Positions 19,376-29,680 are shown, numbered from the stretch's first letter. The stretch: DNA of 64,000 nt from Gammaproteobacteria bacterium (GCA_030652335.1 JAUSAW010000006.1:284499-348498), one strand, 5' to 3'. Made by a program: numbers and translations. The notes: a model not told the origin generated them from the letters alone.

Positions 19376-21859
19376 ATGGCGGATGTGACAGTAAATGTAT
19401 TAGCCAAAAGCGTTGGTATCAGCGTTGACGTGCTGTTGTTAAAATTAAAAGAAGCGGGCTTATCCCAATCCCATGCGGATGACTTGGTAACCGATTTGCA
19501 AAAACAAACCTTGCTAAGCTATATGCAGGTTGAAAAGGCCCCGGCTAAAAAGCTAATTTTAAATAAGAAAAGCAGCAGCGATATTAAAATATCCGCTGGT
19601 GCGGGTCGCGGTAAGACAGTTAGCGTAGAAGTGCGTAAAAAACGCACCTTCGTTATACCGACCCCAGAAGAAATTGCAGAATTACAACGAGCCGAAGAAG
19701 AAGCAAAACTCGCGCAAATCGAAGCCGAGCGCGCAGAGATTGAAGCCGCTAAAGCCGCCGAAGCCGCTAAATTGGTCGAGCTTGCTAAGCCTAAAGTTAT
19801 CGAAAAGCCAGTAGACGTTGCTGCTAAAGAAGTCGAAGCACCAGTCGTTGAGAAGCCTGTAGACGTGATCGCTACCGAGAAAAAAGTAGAAAAACCAGTC
19901 CGTAAACCTGGCTTTACCCCGACTAGCAACGACGAAGATAAGCGCAAAAAAGGCAAATATAAGCCTGATGCGGTTCCTAAGAAAGCCGTACTTAAAACCT
20001 TTGGCCCAACCATTAGCGAAGATGAAGATGGCAACTTTAGAGCGCGTCGTCGTAAGCGTCATCATGAAGCCTTTAGCCAAAAATTTGAAATGCCAGCCGA
20101 GAAACAAGTGCACGAAGTAGCGATTCCATTAACCATCAAGGTCGGTGACCTCGCCCAAAAAATGGCGGTTAAAGCCGGTGAAGTCATTAAGGTATTGATG
20201 AAGCTTGGCGTAATGGCCACCATTAACCAAATTATCGACCAAGATACCGCTATTTTAGTAGTGGAAGAACTCGGTCATAAATACGTATTGCGCAATGAAA
20301 ATGCGCTAGAAGATGAGCTTATGCTGCAAGCTGAAGGCGGGCACACCGTGCATCGCGCCCCAGTCGTCACCATTATGGGCCACGTCGATCATGGTAAAAC
20401 CTCTTTGCTCGATTATATTAGACGCACCAAGGTTACCGCTGGCGAAGCCGGTGGGATTACCCAGCATATCGGTGCCTATCATGTAGAAACGCCTCGCGGC
20501 ATGATTACCTTTTTAGACACCCCTGGACATGCGGCATTTACCGCCATGCGTGCTCGTGGAGCTCATGCAACCGATATCGTCGTGCTAGTCGTGGCCGCTG
20601 ATGATGGCGTAATGCCACAAACGATTGAAGCGATTCAGCATGCGAAAGCGGCTAATGCGCCTATCGTAGTTGCGGTAACCAAGGTCGACAAACACGATGC
20701 GGACCCTGAAAAAGTCAAACAAGAACTATCCCAACATGGCGTAATCCATGAGACCTGGGGTGGCGATGCTATGTTTGTAAATGTCTCAGCCAAGACCGGT
20801 GAAGGCATCGATCAACTGCTCGAAAGCATTTTATTGCAAGCCGAAGTATTACAATTGACCGCCGTTGAAGATATGCCAGCGCGCGGAGTCGTCATCGAAT
20901 CGCGTCTCGATAAAGGCCGCGGAGTCGTGGCGACTATCCTGGTACAAAACGGGACCTTGCGTAAAGGCGATATTTTATTGGCCGGCACCGAATTCGGTCG
21001 AGTGCGTGCTATGTTGGATGAGCTAGGCAGACCTATTGATTCCGCAGGCCCATCGATTCCAGTAGAAGTATTAGGCTTGTCGGGTACTCCCGCTGCCGGT
21101 GATGATGCGGTTGTGGTAGCCGATGAAAGAAAAGCGCGCGAAGTCGCGGGCTCTCGTCAAATGCGTACTCGCGATGTGAAGCTTTCTAAACAGCAAGCCG
21201 TTAAATTAGAAAATATGTTCGATCGCATCGGTCAAGAAGGCGTATTGCAAAGCTTAAACGTTATCGTGAAAGCCGATGTACAAGGTTCGGTTGAAGCCTT
21301 GACTGAATCCTTACAAAAACTCTCTACAGATGAAATTAAAGTCAATGTGGTGGTAAGCTCTATCGGTGGAATTACCGAATCTGACGTGAACTTGGCTAAG
21401 GCCTCCCGTGCGGTAATATTCGGATTTAACGTCCGTGCCGACTCGACAGCTAGAAGGCTGGCTGAGCGTGAAAGCATCGATATCCGTTACTATAGCGTTA
21501 TCTATGCTTTATTAGATGATGTTAAAGCCGCTATGACCGGTATGTTATCGCCAGAGCTTAAAGAACAGATCGTCGGTATCGCTCAGGTCCGTGAAGTGTT
21601 CCGTTCACCTAAATTCGGTCAAATTGCCGGCTGTATGGTAATCGAAGGCGTGGTTAAGCGTAATAACCCAATCCGCGTATTGCGCGATAACGTGGTGATT
21701 TACGAAGGGGCCTTAGAATCCTTACGCCGCTTTAAAGAAGATGCCGGTGAAGTGCGTCAAGGCATGGAATGTGGTATCGGCGTGAAGAACTATAACGATG
21801 TTAAAGCCGGTGATCAGATCGAAGTCTATGAGACGATCTCGATAGCTAGAACTTTATAA
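19376..21859 (+). CDS. infB: Translation initiation factor IF-2
   Basis: GTPase that brings fMet-tRNA to the 30S subunit and joins the subunits. Residues 1-50 are the IF2 N-terminal module. Next is a charged Ala/Glu/Lys/Val-rich linker to about residue 250. A second N-terminal-type module precedes the G domain with GHVDHGKT (about 334-341), DTPGH (about 380) and TKVD (about 436). The C-terminal domains IV-VI end with [20 protein letters not shown]. The 827-aa length suits a gammaproteobacterium. GAGGAG precedes the ATG by about 10 bp. A palindromic repeat fills the gap to rbfA. Confidence 0.98.
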   Translation: MADVTVNVLAKSVGISVDVLLLKLKEAGLSQSHADDLVTDLQKQTLLSYMQVEKAPAKKLILNKKSSSDIKISAGAGRGKTVSVEVRKKRTFVIPTPEEIAELQRAEEEAKLAQIEAERAEIEAAKAAEAAKLVELAKPKVIEKPVDVAAKEVEAPVVEKPVDVIATEKKVEKPVRKPGFTPTSNDEDKRKKGKYKPDAVPKKAVLKTFGPTISEDEDGNFRARRRKRHHEAFSQKFEMPAEKQVHEVAIPLTIKVGDLAQKMAVKAGEVIKVLMKLGVMATINQIIDQDTAILVVEELGHKYVLRNENALEDELMLQAEGGHTVHRAPVVTIMGHVDHGKTSLLDYIRRTKVTAGEAGGITQHIGAYHVETPRGMITFLDTPGHAAFTAMRARGAHATDIVVLVVAADDGVMPQTIEAIQHAKAANAPIVVAVTKVDKHDADPEKVKQELSQHGVIHETWGGDAMFVNVSAKTGEGIDQLLESILLQAEVLQLTAVEDMPARGVVIESRLDKGRGVVATILVQNGTLRKGDILLAGTEFGRVRAMLDELGRPIDSAGPSIPVEVLGLSGTPAAGDDAVVVADERKAREVAGSRQMRTRDVKLSKQQAVKLENMFDRIGQEGVLQSLNVIVKADVQGSVEALTESLQKLSTDEIKVNVVVSSIGGITESDVNLAKASRAVIFGFNVRADSTARRLAERESIDIRYYSVIYALLDDVKAAMTGMLSPELKEQIVGIAQVREVFRSPKFGQIAGCMVIEGVVKRNNPIRVLRDNVVIYEGALESLRRFKEDAGEVRQGMECGIGVKNYNDVKAGDQIEVYETISIARTL

Positions 21860-21871
21860 TACCTCCTATCT

Positions 21872-21935
21872 TTGTCATTCCCGCGAAGGCGGGAATCTAG
21901 TTTTTCCTGGGTCCCCGCTTTCGCGGGGACGACAA
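21872..21935. repeat. Palindromic repeat, type A, between infB and rbfA
   Basis: A 64-bp element differing from the copy at 5222-5285 at two positions only (TAG for TGG after the first hairpin, GAC for GAT in the right arm). It begins 12 bp after the infB stop and ends 34 bp before rbfA. Confidence 0.9.
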
Positions 21936-21969
21936 AAGAGATGGGGATTTTCTGTGGAGTATTAATATT

Positions 21970-22353
21970 ATGGCTGGCAATCAATCCAATCGTGCCAATA
22001 GAGTGGGCGATATGATTCAACGCACCTTAGCGGAATCCTTGCAACGTGAAGTGCACGATCCCCGCTTAACGATGGTCTCTATTTCAGGGGTGGAAGTCAC
22101 CCGCGATTTAGCCCATGCTAAAGTGTTTATTTCCGTTTTAGGCGATAAGACCAAAGTCGATGCCGCGATGGCCGCGCTTGAAAAAGCCTCTGGATTCCTA
22201 CGTACCATCTTGGCTAAAAATTGTGATATGCGTACCATTCCCGCCCTGCATTTTTTCCACGATAGCTCGGTCGAAAAGGGCCGTAGTATGTCCGATTTAA
22301 TCGATCAAGCCCGTGCTAAAGACCACAATTCTAACCCAGGTAGCGATGAGTAA
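21970..22353 (+). CDS. rbfA: Ribosome-binding factor A
   Basis: Cold-shock 30S maturation factor with a KH-like fold. The 127-aa product shows the usual RVGDMIQRTLAESLQREVHDPRL start, the VTRDLAHAKVFISVLG strands and the MRTIPALHFFHDSSVEKG segment. The ATG at 21970 follows a weak GGAG. Its stop overlaps the truB start. Confidence 0.96.
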   Translation: MAGNQSNRANRVGDMIQRTLAESLQREVHDPRLTMVSISGVEVTRDLAHAKVFISVLGDKTKVDAAMAALEKASGFLRTILAKNCDMRTIPALHFFHDSSVEKGRSMSDLIDQARAKDHNSNPGSDE

Positions 22354-23272
22354 GCTTCCGATAACCGGGATCGTATTATTAGACAAGCCAGAAGGCTTAA
22401 GCTCTAATCATGCATTGCAAAAAGTAAAACGACTCTATCATGCCGAAAAAGCAGGCCATGCTGGCACCTTAGATCCAATGGCAACCGGTATGTTACCGAT
22501 CTGCCTAGGCCGCGCCACTAAACTATCCGAATACCTTTTAGATGCTGATAAATGCTATCGCGCGACCATTAGTTTAGGCTCCGCAACCAATACCGGCGAT
22601 AAGACCGGTGAGATTATAGAGACCGCTGCGGTCCCCGCCCCCTTTGTTATTCCCGCGAAGGCGGGAATCCAATCTTCTAGCCTAGATTCCCGCTTTCGCG
22701 GGAATGACCTGGTGACGTCAGTCCTAGAAAAATTCACCGGCAAAATCGAACAAATCCCCCCAATGTATTCGGCCCTTAAGCATGAAGGCCAGCGCCTGTA
22801 TAAATTAGCGCGAAAAGGCCATGAAGTCGAACGCCAGCCCCGTCCCATTACTATCTACCGCCTGCAATTAATCGAGTTCATAGGTAATGAATTAACCATC
22901 GAAGTCGAATGCAGCAAAGGCACTTATATTCGAGTATTAGGCGAAGATATCGCCAAGGCTTTAGGCACGGTAGGCCATCTTAGCGCTTTGCGCAGGCTTT
23001 ATAGCGCAGGCTTGGAGTATGCGAAAATGGTGAGTTTAGAGGTCTTACAGCAATCCAATGATTTAGCTGCATTTTTAATGCCGATAGAAAGTTTCCTATT
23101 GGATTGGCCTAGCGTTGAAATTAGCCCCCAGCAACTTGAAACTCTCTATCATGGTAAGCCATTACGATTAGAGGTCGAGGTGACCGGGCGTTATAAATTA
23201 ATCTGCCAGAGTAAGCTCACCGGGATCGCTGATTGCCAAGCCGGTGAAATAATAGAGCGCAAGCTAATCTGA
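22346..23272 (+). CDS. truB: tRNA pseudouridine(55) synthase, with an in-frame palindromic insert
   Basis: Makes pseudouridine 55 in the T-loop of tRNAs. The catalytic Asp is D43 in GHAGTLDPMATGML. The family motifs MYSALKHEGQRLYKLARKG and CSKGTYIRVLGEDIA follow, with a C-terminal PUA-type domain. The ATG at 22346 overlaps the rbfA stop; a longer frame back to 22313 lies inside rbfA and is unlikely. Residues about 100-121 (VIPAKAGIQ through DSRFRGND) are encoded by a palindromic repeat in frame. They fall in the loop just before the conserved LEKFTGKIEQIPPMYSALKH, where related enzymes have a short turn. The core motifs are intact, so the enzyme is probably functional despite the insert. Confidence 0.95.
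   Translation: MSKLPITGIVLLDKPEGLSSNHALQKVKRLYHAEKAGHAGTLDPMATGMLPICLGRATKLSEYLLDADKCYRATISLGSATNTGDKTGEIIETAAVPAPFVIPAKAGIQSSSLDSRFRGNDLVTSVLEKFTGKIEQIPPMYSALKHEGQRLYKLARKGHEVERQPRPITIYRLQLIEFIGNELTIEVECSKGTYIRVLGEDIAKALGTVGHLSALRRLYSAGLEYAKMVSLEVLQQSNDLAAFLMPIESFLLDWPSVEISPQQLETLYHGKPLRLEVEVTGRYKLICQSKLTGIADCQAGEIIERKLI
22644..22709. repeat. Palindromic repeat, type A, inside truB
   Basis: Outer arms TTGTTATTCCC and GGGAATGAC, with hairpins CCCGCG-aag-GCGGG and CCCGC-ttt-CGCGGG as in the two intergenic type A copies. The linker differs (AATCTTCTAGCC). It is translated without a frameshift or stop as part of TruB. Confidence 0.9.
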
Positions 23273-23275
23273 AGG

Positions 23276-24271
23276 TTACTCGAATGATATTGTAGAACCC
23301 GTCACAATCGATTCACGGCTACCACCAGCCCCTGCAAATGTAACAGAACGTCGATGTGCAGAGCCTGGAGTCTTTGCCGCAGGCGACGAACTATCTGGTT
23401 TTGGAAAGAGGCTCGTTACGCCCACTTCACGAAAAGTATATTCAGCTACTACTCTTTGGCTATTGAGTTCAAATAGGCTGGCATTCGCTGGGTCGCGATA
23501 AATCTCTTTGGTAAGCTCTCGAATAATGCGATCGGCATTGAGCGTTGGCCTATCGAGTATAAACGTTTTAATGCTCTCTGGTAGCTCTACTGGCAAGAAT
23601 TCCTTCACTGATTCCAATTTGTTCCGTAAAATATATCGCGCGATTTCAGTATAATATTGTGATTGCACGGCATTTTCTATGGTTCTAAATGGGTCGCGTC
23701 CAGTCTCACGGGATGCTAAGACTTCGTGTAATTTTTTAATACCGCTATCAACAAATGCTTTGTTGGTTTTAAGTTCCTCATGATGCCTCTCTAATCGGTT
23801 TTTAAGGCTGGTCTTAGCGAAAGGGAGTGGGGCTTTAAAAGTAGGGCCTGAGTATATGGCTTTTAAAATATCGAGGAATTTAGTGACTAGTTCAGTTGGA
23901 ACGCTATCATCATCTATACCAGGGATATAATCATCGATAAGGTTATTGAAGTGCTCTAATATGATCTCTACCATGCTAAAGGCTACTCGCCGGTCAGGCT
24001 TCACTTTTTTTAAGGCGGAAAGGTTTAAAGCGATATCATCTGGCAATATGCGTATGCCTAGTTTCTCTAATTCGCTAGAGGTTTCAGCTTGGATTGATCT
24101 TATGTCTGGTTCAGGTAGGCCCGGTTTAATGGCATAGTGTTCTAATGAGTCTTTAAAGGGTTTAATCATTTGCATTTTTAAAGCCAATACTATCGCTTTA
24201 CGCGCGGATAATAATGAAATAGAACAAGTGCTTAGCACTTTTTTTACGGCTTCAGTTGGGTCTGCATGCAT
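23276..24271 (-). CDS. Unknown protein, paralogue of the next gene, effector-like
   Basis: No recognised family. The 331-aa product is mostly helical and soluble. The segment LPESIKTFILDRP through EIYRDPANASLFELNSQRVV (about residues 228-275) matches LPEPILTFIAEHP through EICKDPVLANLYELNRDYVS in the 395-aa protein encoded just upstream. Weaker parallels run through the middle (SQYYTEIARY against IQYQHEFNTY). Residues about 290-331 are Ser/Gly/Thr-rich and look disordered. AAGGAGG precedes the ATG. It begins 57 bp after its paralogue on the same strand, so the two are probably co-transcribed. Effector status is inferred from composition only. Confidence 0.75.
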   Translation of the reverse strand: MHADPTEAVKKVLSTCSISLLSARKAIVLALKMQMIKPFKDSLEHYAIKPGLPEPDIRSIQAETSSELEKLGIRILPDDIALNLSALKKVKPDRRVAFSMVEIILEHFNNLIDDYIPGIDDDSVPTELVTKFLDILKAIYSGPTFKAPLPFAKTSLKNRLERHHEELKTNKAFVDSGIKKLHEVLASRETGRDPFRTIENAVQSQYYTEIARYILRNKLESVKEFLPVELPESIKTFILDRPTLNADRIIRELTKEIYRDPANASLFELNSQRVVAEYTFREVGVTSLFPKPDSSSPAAKTPGSAHRRSVTFAGAGGSRESIVTGSTISFE

Positions 24272-24327
24272 ATATCCTCCTTGAGGCTTATGGCCAACTT
24301 TCTGTTAGCCATTCGTTAAACTTATTA

Positions 24328-25515
24328 TCATACTATGGAAGGCGAAGAGCTTAGAGATCTGCTTCTTGCGATAGCATCGCCGGTTACGCGGGAGCTTAGC
24401 ACGGCGGTGCTGGAGACAGAAGGTCTACGGCTATCGGCCCCTGCACCCATTGCTGCATCGTCTAGCGCCGCGCTAAGTCTTCTAGCCGCTTCTGGTATAA
24501 TGGTATCAATAGGCCTGTGACTAGGGCTTAACATTGGTCCCCAACCAGCCGTGCTAGAAGAGGTGTGTCTAGGGGTGCGTATACCAGCGGTATCAGAGGG
24601 CAGGGTTTTATCAAGTGGTATCCCACTACGTTTTTCAGCCTCTTGAATCTGAGTGCTTACATAATCTCTGTTAAGCTCATACAGATTAGCTAGTACAGGA
24701 TCCTTGCAAATTTCATGACTTAAGCGATTAATAATGTTGGTGTCTATTAAATCAGGATGCTCAGCAATAAAGGTGAGGATGGGTTCGGGTAAAGCAGCGG
24801 TGACGTGTGCCTTACGCGCAGACTGCCTAAAATAAGTGTTAAATTCATGCTGGTATTGAATCGTTAAGGCACCGCGTACTAAGGTGATAGAATCGTATCT
24901 TCCGATTGATTCAAGTAAGGTATGAATAGCTTCAATTTTTTGATCAATATCATCGCTAAAGCGCTTAATAAAAGCTGGATCCTTTAAAGCAGCAGTAAAA
25001 CGTTCCAGCTCTTTTTTAAATTTATGGCTGAAACCACTACTAAATGCGTTTAATTCAAGAAGGTTATCTAAATTTATTGCAAAACTAGCAATCACAGCGC
25101 TGATATGTTTGCCGCATTCCCCAAATCCTAATGAGTAATGGTTAATTCTATCTTCGTAGCGAGCCTGTAATAAGCGTGTAATAGCATAGGCGACACGACG
25201 TTTTTCATCAATTTTACCAAGATCGCTGAGCGAGACGCTATCTTGAACTTCAGGGTATATGCATATATTACTGGCAGTCAGTATTTCAATGGCTATATAT
25301 TTGATCTTAGTTTTTTCTTCTTCGGATATAGCATCTACTGCTCCGTCATGTCTTTCTTCACGGTATTTATCTAAAATGCTAGAGAATTTGATAAATATCT
25401 CATTTATACGTTTTATTAGCTCTTTGCGCTTAGCTAGAATTTGTTGGTTAAGTGGAAAACTATTTAAATCACGAACTAAAGTCTCCGCAGTTGGTAAAGT
25501 TGATAGTCCAGGCAT
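24328..25515 (-). CDS. Unknown protein, paralogue of the gene downstream, effector-like
   Basis: No recognised family. The 395-aa product has helical, charged residues from 1 to about 310 and a long Ser/Thr/Pro/Ala-rich tail (about 310-395) that is probably disordered. It shares with the 331-aa neighbour a C-terminal helical block with EICKDPxxANLYELN and an earlier RRVAYAI/RRVAFSM block, so the pair arose by tandem duplication and has diverged strongly. An AAAAGGAAA ribosome site precedes the ATG. Upstream is AT-rich DNA with TTTAA motifs but no clean PmrA-type box. Confidence 0.75.
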   Translation of the reverse strand: MPGLSTLPTAETLVRDLNSFPLNQQILAKRKELIKRINEIFIKFSSILDKYREERHDGAVDAISEEEKTKIKYIAIEILTASNICIYPEVQDSVSLSDLGKIDEKRRVAYAITRLLQARYEDRINHYSLGFGECGKHISAVIASFAINLDNLLELNAFSSGFSHKFKKELERFTAALKDPAFIKRFSDDIDQKIEAIHTLLESIGRYDSITLVRGALTIQYQHEFNTYFRQSARKAHVTAALPEPILTFIAEHPDLIDTNIINRLSHEICKDPVLANLYELNRDYVSTQIQEAEKRSGIPLDKTLPSDTAGIRTPRHTSSSTAGWGPMLSPSHRPIDTIIPEAARRLSAALDDAAMGAGADSRRPSVSSTAVLSSRVTGDAIARSRSLSSSPSIV

Positions 25516-25644
25516 GTTCTTTTCCTTTTAGTTAACAAAAAAATAATCTTAATTTAAAAATAGGGCTTGAGAAAGTCCTTTTCTAATCTAAGTTAAACTT
25601 TGTATTTAAAAGAATAAAAGTATTATTTATTCACGATTAATGGA

Positions 25645-26835
25645 TTAAATTTTAACCATCGTAAAATAAATTATCAAGCCTATTAGCCCTAAAATTAAAT
25701 AAACGCTGGCTAATAGCGCGACTCCTTCGGCAGAAAATGAAGCGATCAAGGCGCTGCTTATAAAGGCCGTTAGCATTTGAAAACCACCAAATAGCGCACC
25801 TGCTGAACCACGTTTGTCGTGGAAAGGACTTAAGGCTCGGGAAGTCGAGTTGGATGAAATCATTATCTGGCTAAATAAGGTTAAAAATACTGCGAACATA
25901 ATTAAAGGCACGTCGATCAGTCCGAGCACAATAAAGCTAATCATCCAGGCCCCGGCAAAACTGACCAGCACCAAGCCCATAATTAAAGTCTTTGCACTGC
26001 CAATATGTTTAATAAAATAAGGGTTGGCTAAGCGGCCGACTATTCCGCCAATACTGGCGAGTCCCGTTACCCAGCCATAAGCCACCGGACTCATCTGAAA
26101 CTGAATTTGGAATATAAAGGAGCTTATGGTTGCATAAGCCATTACAGCCGCCATGGCTATACCTGTTAGTAAGGTGCAGCCCAGGAATAATGGGTGGGTA
26201 AGAAGATAGCGATAATTAGCATATATATCCTTAAGCGTAAAAGCCGCTGGATTTTTATAGAGGTTCGTTTCGGGACAAAATACCGCATAAATGAGTAAAA
26301 TAGCGCCTAGAATAAGACCCAATGTCAGAAAGTTTCCCTGCCAACCATAAGCTTGTTGGATATAGCCGCCTAATGTGGGAGCCACTAAAGGTGAGAGTCC
26401 GACGATTAAGCCAAAATATGAGGCCACCGAAGCTAATCGATCTCCCTGCAAAGTATCTGCTAAGATAGTCCTGCCGATGCCAATACACACCCCAGCGCCA
26501 ATCCCTTGCAGTAAACGCCAGGCTAAAAAGCTATCGATATGAGTGCTAAATACCGCTGCAAAACTGCTAAGGGCCGCTAAGCTTAAGCCAAATATTACGA
26601 TAGGCTTTCGACCATATTGATCGGATAAGGGGCCATATAACAACATGCTGGCGCCCATGCCTAGCAGATAAAGCGATACCGATTGTTGAACGTGTTGTTT
26701 AGTAGTATGCATAAAAACCATAATATGAGGCATCGAGGCAAGATGAAGATCTACGCCAAGCATGCCGCTCATAGAAAGCAGCATGGCAATGACTAGGGTT
26801 TTAATTTTAATAAAGCTTAAGCGTTGATTTTCCAT
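25645..26835 (-). CDS. MFS transporter of the Bcr/CflA drug-efflux type
   Basis: Proton-driven export pump of the inner membrane, usually for drugs or small metabolites. The 396-aa product has twelve hydrophobic helices. Between helices 2 and 3 is the MFS motif A as GPLSDQYGRKP, and in helix 5 GLSPLVAPTLGGYIQQAYGWQ, typical of Bcr/CflA proteins. The frame stays open up to 26946, but the ATG at 26835 with AGGGAA before it gives the standard N-terminus (MENQRLSF then the first helix). It is divergent from rpsO, with promoter elements between. Substrate unknown. Confidence 0.88.
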   Translation of the reverse strand: MENQRLSFIKIKTLVIAMLLSMSGMLGVDLHLASMPHIMVFMHTTKQHVQQSVSLYLLGMGASMLLYGPLSDQYGRKPIVIFGLSLAALSSFAAVFSTHIDSFLAWRLLQGIGAGVCIGIGRTILADTLQGDRLASVASYFGLIVGLSPLVAPTLGGYIQQAYGWQGNFLTLGLILGAILLIYAVFCPETNLYKNPAAFTLKDIYANYRYLLTHPLFLGCTLLTGIAMAAVMAYATISSFIFQIQFQMSPVAYGWVTGLASIGGIVGRLANPYFIKHIGSAKTLIMGLVLVSFAGAWMISFIVLGLIDVPLIMFAVFLTLFSQIMISSNSTSRALSPFHDKRGSAGALFGGFQMLTAFISSALIASFSAEGVALLASVYLILGLIGLIIYFTMVKI

Positions 26836-26853
26836 GGTATTCCCTGTTTTAAC

Positions 26854-26882
26854 TTGCTCTCGAGCGCCTTTTTGGGTAAAAT
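26854..26882 (+). promoter_or_regulatory. Promoter of rpsO-pnp
   Basis: TTGCTC (26854-26859), 17 bp, TAAAAT (26877-26882). The -10 box sits inside a small GGGTA/TACCC inverted repeat. It lies 88 bp before rpsO. Confidence 0.6.
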
Positions 26883-26928
26883 ACCCGCGCGTCTGACTCA
26901 ACCATAAATGGGTGGGATAGCAAGAAAA

Positions 26929-26943
26929 GCTGCCGCCGGCAGC
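26929..26943 (+). promoter_or_regulatory. Hairpin in the rpsO leader
   Basis: GCTGCC-gcc-GGCAGC, a strong stem ending 26 bp before the rpsO ATG. Leaders of rpsO fold and bind S15 in several bacteria for feedback control; whether this one does is inference. Confidence 0.45.
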
Positions 26944-26969
26944 CAATTAACCGTTTAGGAGTATATTTT

Positions 26970-27239
26970 ATGGCATTAACCAGTGCTGATAAAGCTAAAA
27001 TTGTAGAAGATTTTCAAATTGCAAAAGGAGACACCGGTTCTCCTGAAGTCCAAGTTGCCCTGCATACCGCACGCATCAAAGACTTAGCCCCACATTTTGA
27101 AACTCATTCACATGACCATCACTCACGTCGCGGATTACTGCGTTTAGTGAGCCAACGTCGTAAATTACTCGATTACCTAAAAAATAAAGATATCGCGCGT
27201 TATCGCACACTTATCGCACGTCTAGAGTTACGCCGTTAG
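26970..27239 (+). CDS. rpsO: 30S ribosomal protein S15
   Basis: Primary 16S rRNA-binding protein of the 30S platform. The 89-aa product has the four-helix S15 sequence with [17 protein letters not shown], the [23 protein letters not shown]-contact region and a C-terminal ARLELRR. AGGAG precedes the ATG. Followed by pnp, the classical rpsO-pnp pairing. Confidence 0.98.
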   Translation: MALTSADKAKIVEDFQIAKGDTGSPEVQVALHTARIKDLAPHFETHSHDHHSRRGLLRLVSQRRKLLDYLKNKDIARYRTLIARLELRR

Positions 27240-27348
27240 TTTTTTAGCCAGGCTTACCGAGGTTTGATGCGGCGCCCGAAGTGAATTCGGGCTTGCATTA
27301 AGGGGAGATTGCGATTTCCCCCTTAAAAACCCCTTATCGCGCAAAGAC

Positions 27349-27393
27349 GTTCCCGCAACACATTAATTTATAAAGAGTGTTTTGAGCGGGAAC
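27349..27393 (+). promoter_or_regulatory. Long stem-loop in the pnp leader
   Basis: GTTCCCGCAACAC pairs with GTGTT plus GCGGGAAC across a short bulge, closing an AT-rich loop; it ends 36 bp before pnp. Two smaller hairpins precede it (GCCCGAA/TTCGGGC near 27274, AAGGGG/CCCCTT near 27299). In enterobacteria a comparable stem is cut by RNase III and lets PNPase repress its own mRNA. Confidence 0.55.
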
Positions 27394-27429
27394 TGCTAAT
27401 TTTTGATATTCATATAAAAGGAAATAGTA

Positions 27430-29577
27430 GTGAAAGTATTTAAAAAAGTCTTTCAATATGGTGGCTTAGAAGTCACCCTAGAAACAGGGGGCGTTGCGAG
27501 ACAAGCGACTGCCGCTGTTTTAGTAAGAGCTGGAGACACAGTAGTATTGGTTACTTTGGTCGCTGTTAAAAAAGCGAAACCAGGCCAAGATTTCTTCCCA
27601 ATGACCGTTAACTATCAAGAAAGAATGTATGCAGCGGGCCGTATTCCCGGTGGATTTTTAAAACGTGAAGGTCGTCCAACTGACGCCGAAACGCTAATCT
27701 CCCGTTTAATCGATCGCCCACTACGCCCTATGTTCCCAGCGGGTTTCTATAACGAAGTGCAAATCGTTCCAACCGTAATGTCCCTAGATCCTAACGTTAG
27801 CCCAGATATTTTAGCCTTAATCGGTGCATCAGCCGCTGTAGCGTTGTCGGGTGTGCCATTTGAAGGCGTATTAGGCGCAGCTCGCGTAGGTTTCCGTGAA
27901 GGCCAATATTTACTAAACCCAAGCAAAACAGAGATTCTAAGCTCTGAGCTTGATTTAGTAGTAGCTGGAACATCCAATGCTGTATTGATGGTAGAATCCG
28001 AAGCGAAGCAATTGTCTGAAGAAGTCATGCTTGGCGCGGTATTATTCGGTCATGAGCAAATGCAAGTTGCGATTCAAGCGATTACGGAATTAGCTGAAAC
28101 CTGTGGTAAACCTAAATGGGATTGGCAACCTCCAGCGCCTAACACCGTTTTAATCGACGCTGTTAAAGCTGAAGCTATGGCTGGCATTACTGCCGCTTAC
28201 CAGGTTCGTGAAAAACAAGAACGTTATAGCAAATTGAATGAGTTAAAAGCCGCCGCTGTGGCAAAACTTGTTAACGAAACAACAGGCTTTACCGAGAAAC
28301 AAATTAAAGATACTTTCTTTGATCTAGAATCTAATTTGGTTCGTGACACCATTATTTCCGGTGGCTTACGTATCGATGGTCGTGATACACGTTCCATTCG
28401 TCCTATTAGCATTCAAAGCCGTTTCTTACCTCGTACCCACGGTTCCGCATTATTCACCCGCGGCGAGACCCAAGCTATTGTAGTCGCTACCCTAGGTAAC
28501 GATCGCGATGCGCAATTACTCGATGCTATGGCTGGCGAGTCACGTGATCGCTTTATGCTTAACTATAACTTCCCTCCTTATTGCGTCGGCGAAACCGGCA
28601 TGATGGGCAGCCCAAAACGTCGTGAAATCGGTCACGGTAATTTAGCACGTCGCGCGGTACAAGCTGTATTGCCTTCCGAAGCTGACTTCTCCTACACCAT
28701 TCGCGTAGTATCCGAGATTACCGAATCCAATGGTTCAAGCTCAATGGCCACCGTTTGTGGTGCAAGCTTGGCGATGATGGATGCAGGCGTGCCTTTAAAA
28801 GCACCCGTTGCCGGTATTGCGATGGGCTTAATTAAAGAAGGCGATAAATTTGCCGTATTAAGCGATATCTTAGGTGATGAAGATCATTTAGGCGATATGG
28901 ACTTTAAAGTGGCCGGTTCTGCTAATGGTATTACCGCACTACAAATGGACATTAAAATCGCTGGAATCACCAAAGAAATTATGTCGGCGGCATTAGATCA
29001 AGCGAAAGCAGGTCGTATGCATATCCTAGGCTTAATGAATGAAGTGATCTGTACGGCTCAAGATATGTCCGCACATGCTCCACGCATTTACTTAGTTAAA
29101 GTACCTGCAGAAAAAGTAAAAGAAGTGATCGGTAAAGGCGGCGCAACTATTCGTTCTATTACAGAAGAATGTAGCGTAACCATCGACATCGCTGATGACG
29201 GAACTGTGAAAATTTTCGCGGCTAACTCTGATGATGCGCAAAAAGCCATCGCCAGAATTGAAGGTGTAACCGCTGAAGCTATCGTAGGAACCATCTACGA
29301 AGGTAAAGTAGCACGCTTAGCCGATTTCGGTGCCTTTGTTACCATCCTGCCTGGTAAAGACGGCTTGGTGCATGTTTCACAAATTCGCGATGAAAGAGTG
29401 GAAAATGTCGGCGACTTCTTAAACGTTGGCGATATGGTCAAAGTTAAAGTCTTAGAAATCGACAGACAAGGCCGCATCCGTTTAACCATGAAAAACTTAG
29501 ACGGTACCGCTCCAGAAGCCTCCGAAGCCCCAGCCGCTCCTGCTGCTGATGCCGGTGAAGCTCAAACTGATAGCTAA
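27430..29577 (+). CDS. pnp: Polyribonucleotide nucleotidyltransferase (PNPase)
   Basis: Phosphorolytic 3'-5' exoribonuclease of RNA turnover. At 715 aa it has two RNase PH-like domains (about 10-230 and 310-540, the second with [13 protein letters not shown] and [22 protein letters not shown]), then a KH domain ([12 protein letters not shown]), an S1 domain ([26 protein letters not shown]) and a short Ala-rich tail. The start is a GTG with AAAGGA before it. A strong terminator follows. Confidence 0.98.
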   Translation: MKVFKKVFQYGGLEVTLETGGVARQATAAVLVRAGDTVVLVTLVAVKKAKPGQDFFPMTVNYQERMYAAGRIPGGFLKREGRPTDAETLISRLIDRPLRPMFPAGFYNEVQIVPTVMSLDPNVSPDILALIGASAAVALSGVPFEGVLGAARVGFREGQYLLNPSKTEILSSELDLVVAGTSNAVLMVESEAKQLSEEVMLGAVLFGHEQMQVAIQAITELAETCGKPKWDWQPPAPNTVLIDAVKAEAMAGITAAYQVREKQERYSKLNELKAAAVAKLVNETTGFTEKQIKDTFFDLESNLVRDTIISGGLRIDGRDTRSIRPISIQSRFLPRTHGSALFTRGETQAIVVATLGNDRDAQLLDAMAGESRDRFMLNYNFPPYCVGETGMMGSPKRREIGHGNLARRAVQAVLPSEADFSYTIRVVSEITESNGSSSMATVCGASLAMMDAGVPLKAPVAGIAMGLIKEGDKFAVLSDILGDEDHLGDMDFKVAGSANGITALQMDIKIAGITKEIMSAALDQAKAGRMHILGLMNEVICTAQDMSAHAPRIYLVKVPAEKVKEVIGKGGATIRSITEECSVTIDIADDGTVKIFAANSDDAQKAIARIEGVTAEAIVGTIYEGKVARLADFGAFVTILPGKDGLVHVSQIRDERVENVGDFLNVGDMVKVKVLEIDRQGRIRLTMKNLDGTAPEASEAPAAPAADAGEAQTDS

Positions 29578-29592
29578 AATCCAGTAATTATT

Positions 29593-29619
29593 AAAAAGGC
29601 GCCGATGGCGCCTTTTTTT
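29593..29619 (+). terminator. Rho-independent terminator after pnp
   Basis: AAAAAGGCGCC-gat-GGCGCC followed by T7. Confidence 0.92.
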
Positions 29620-29624
29620 CGTCC

Positions 29625-29657
29625 GTCATTCTGATATTGCGTAGCATCGTCAGGATC
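29625..29657. repeat. Palindromic repeat, type B (TCAG arms)
   Basis: GTCATTCTGA, inner stem TATTGC-gta-GCATCG, TCAGGATC. It shares its first 16 bases with the copy at 61183. It directly follows the pnp terminator. Confidence 0.7.
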
Positions 29658-29680
29658 TAGGCGCTTTTATTTAAACCTGT

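Noticed and set aside
19519..20113. Two minus-strand reading frames antisense to infB (171 and 143 codons)
   Set aside because: They mirror the Ala/Glu/Lys-rich IF-2 linker, whose codons leave the other strand open; no start signals.
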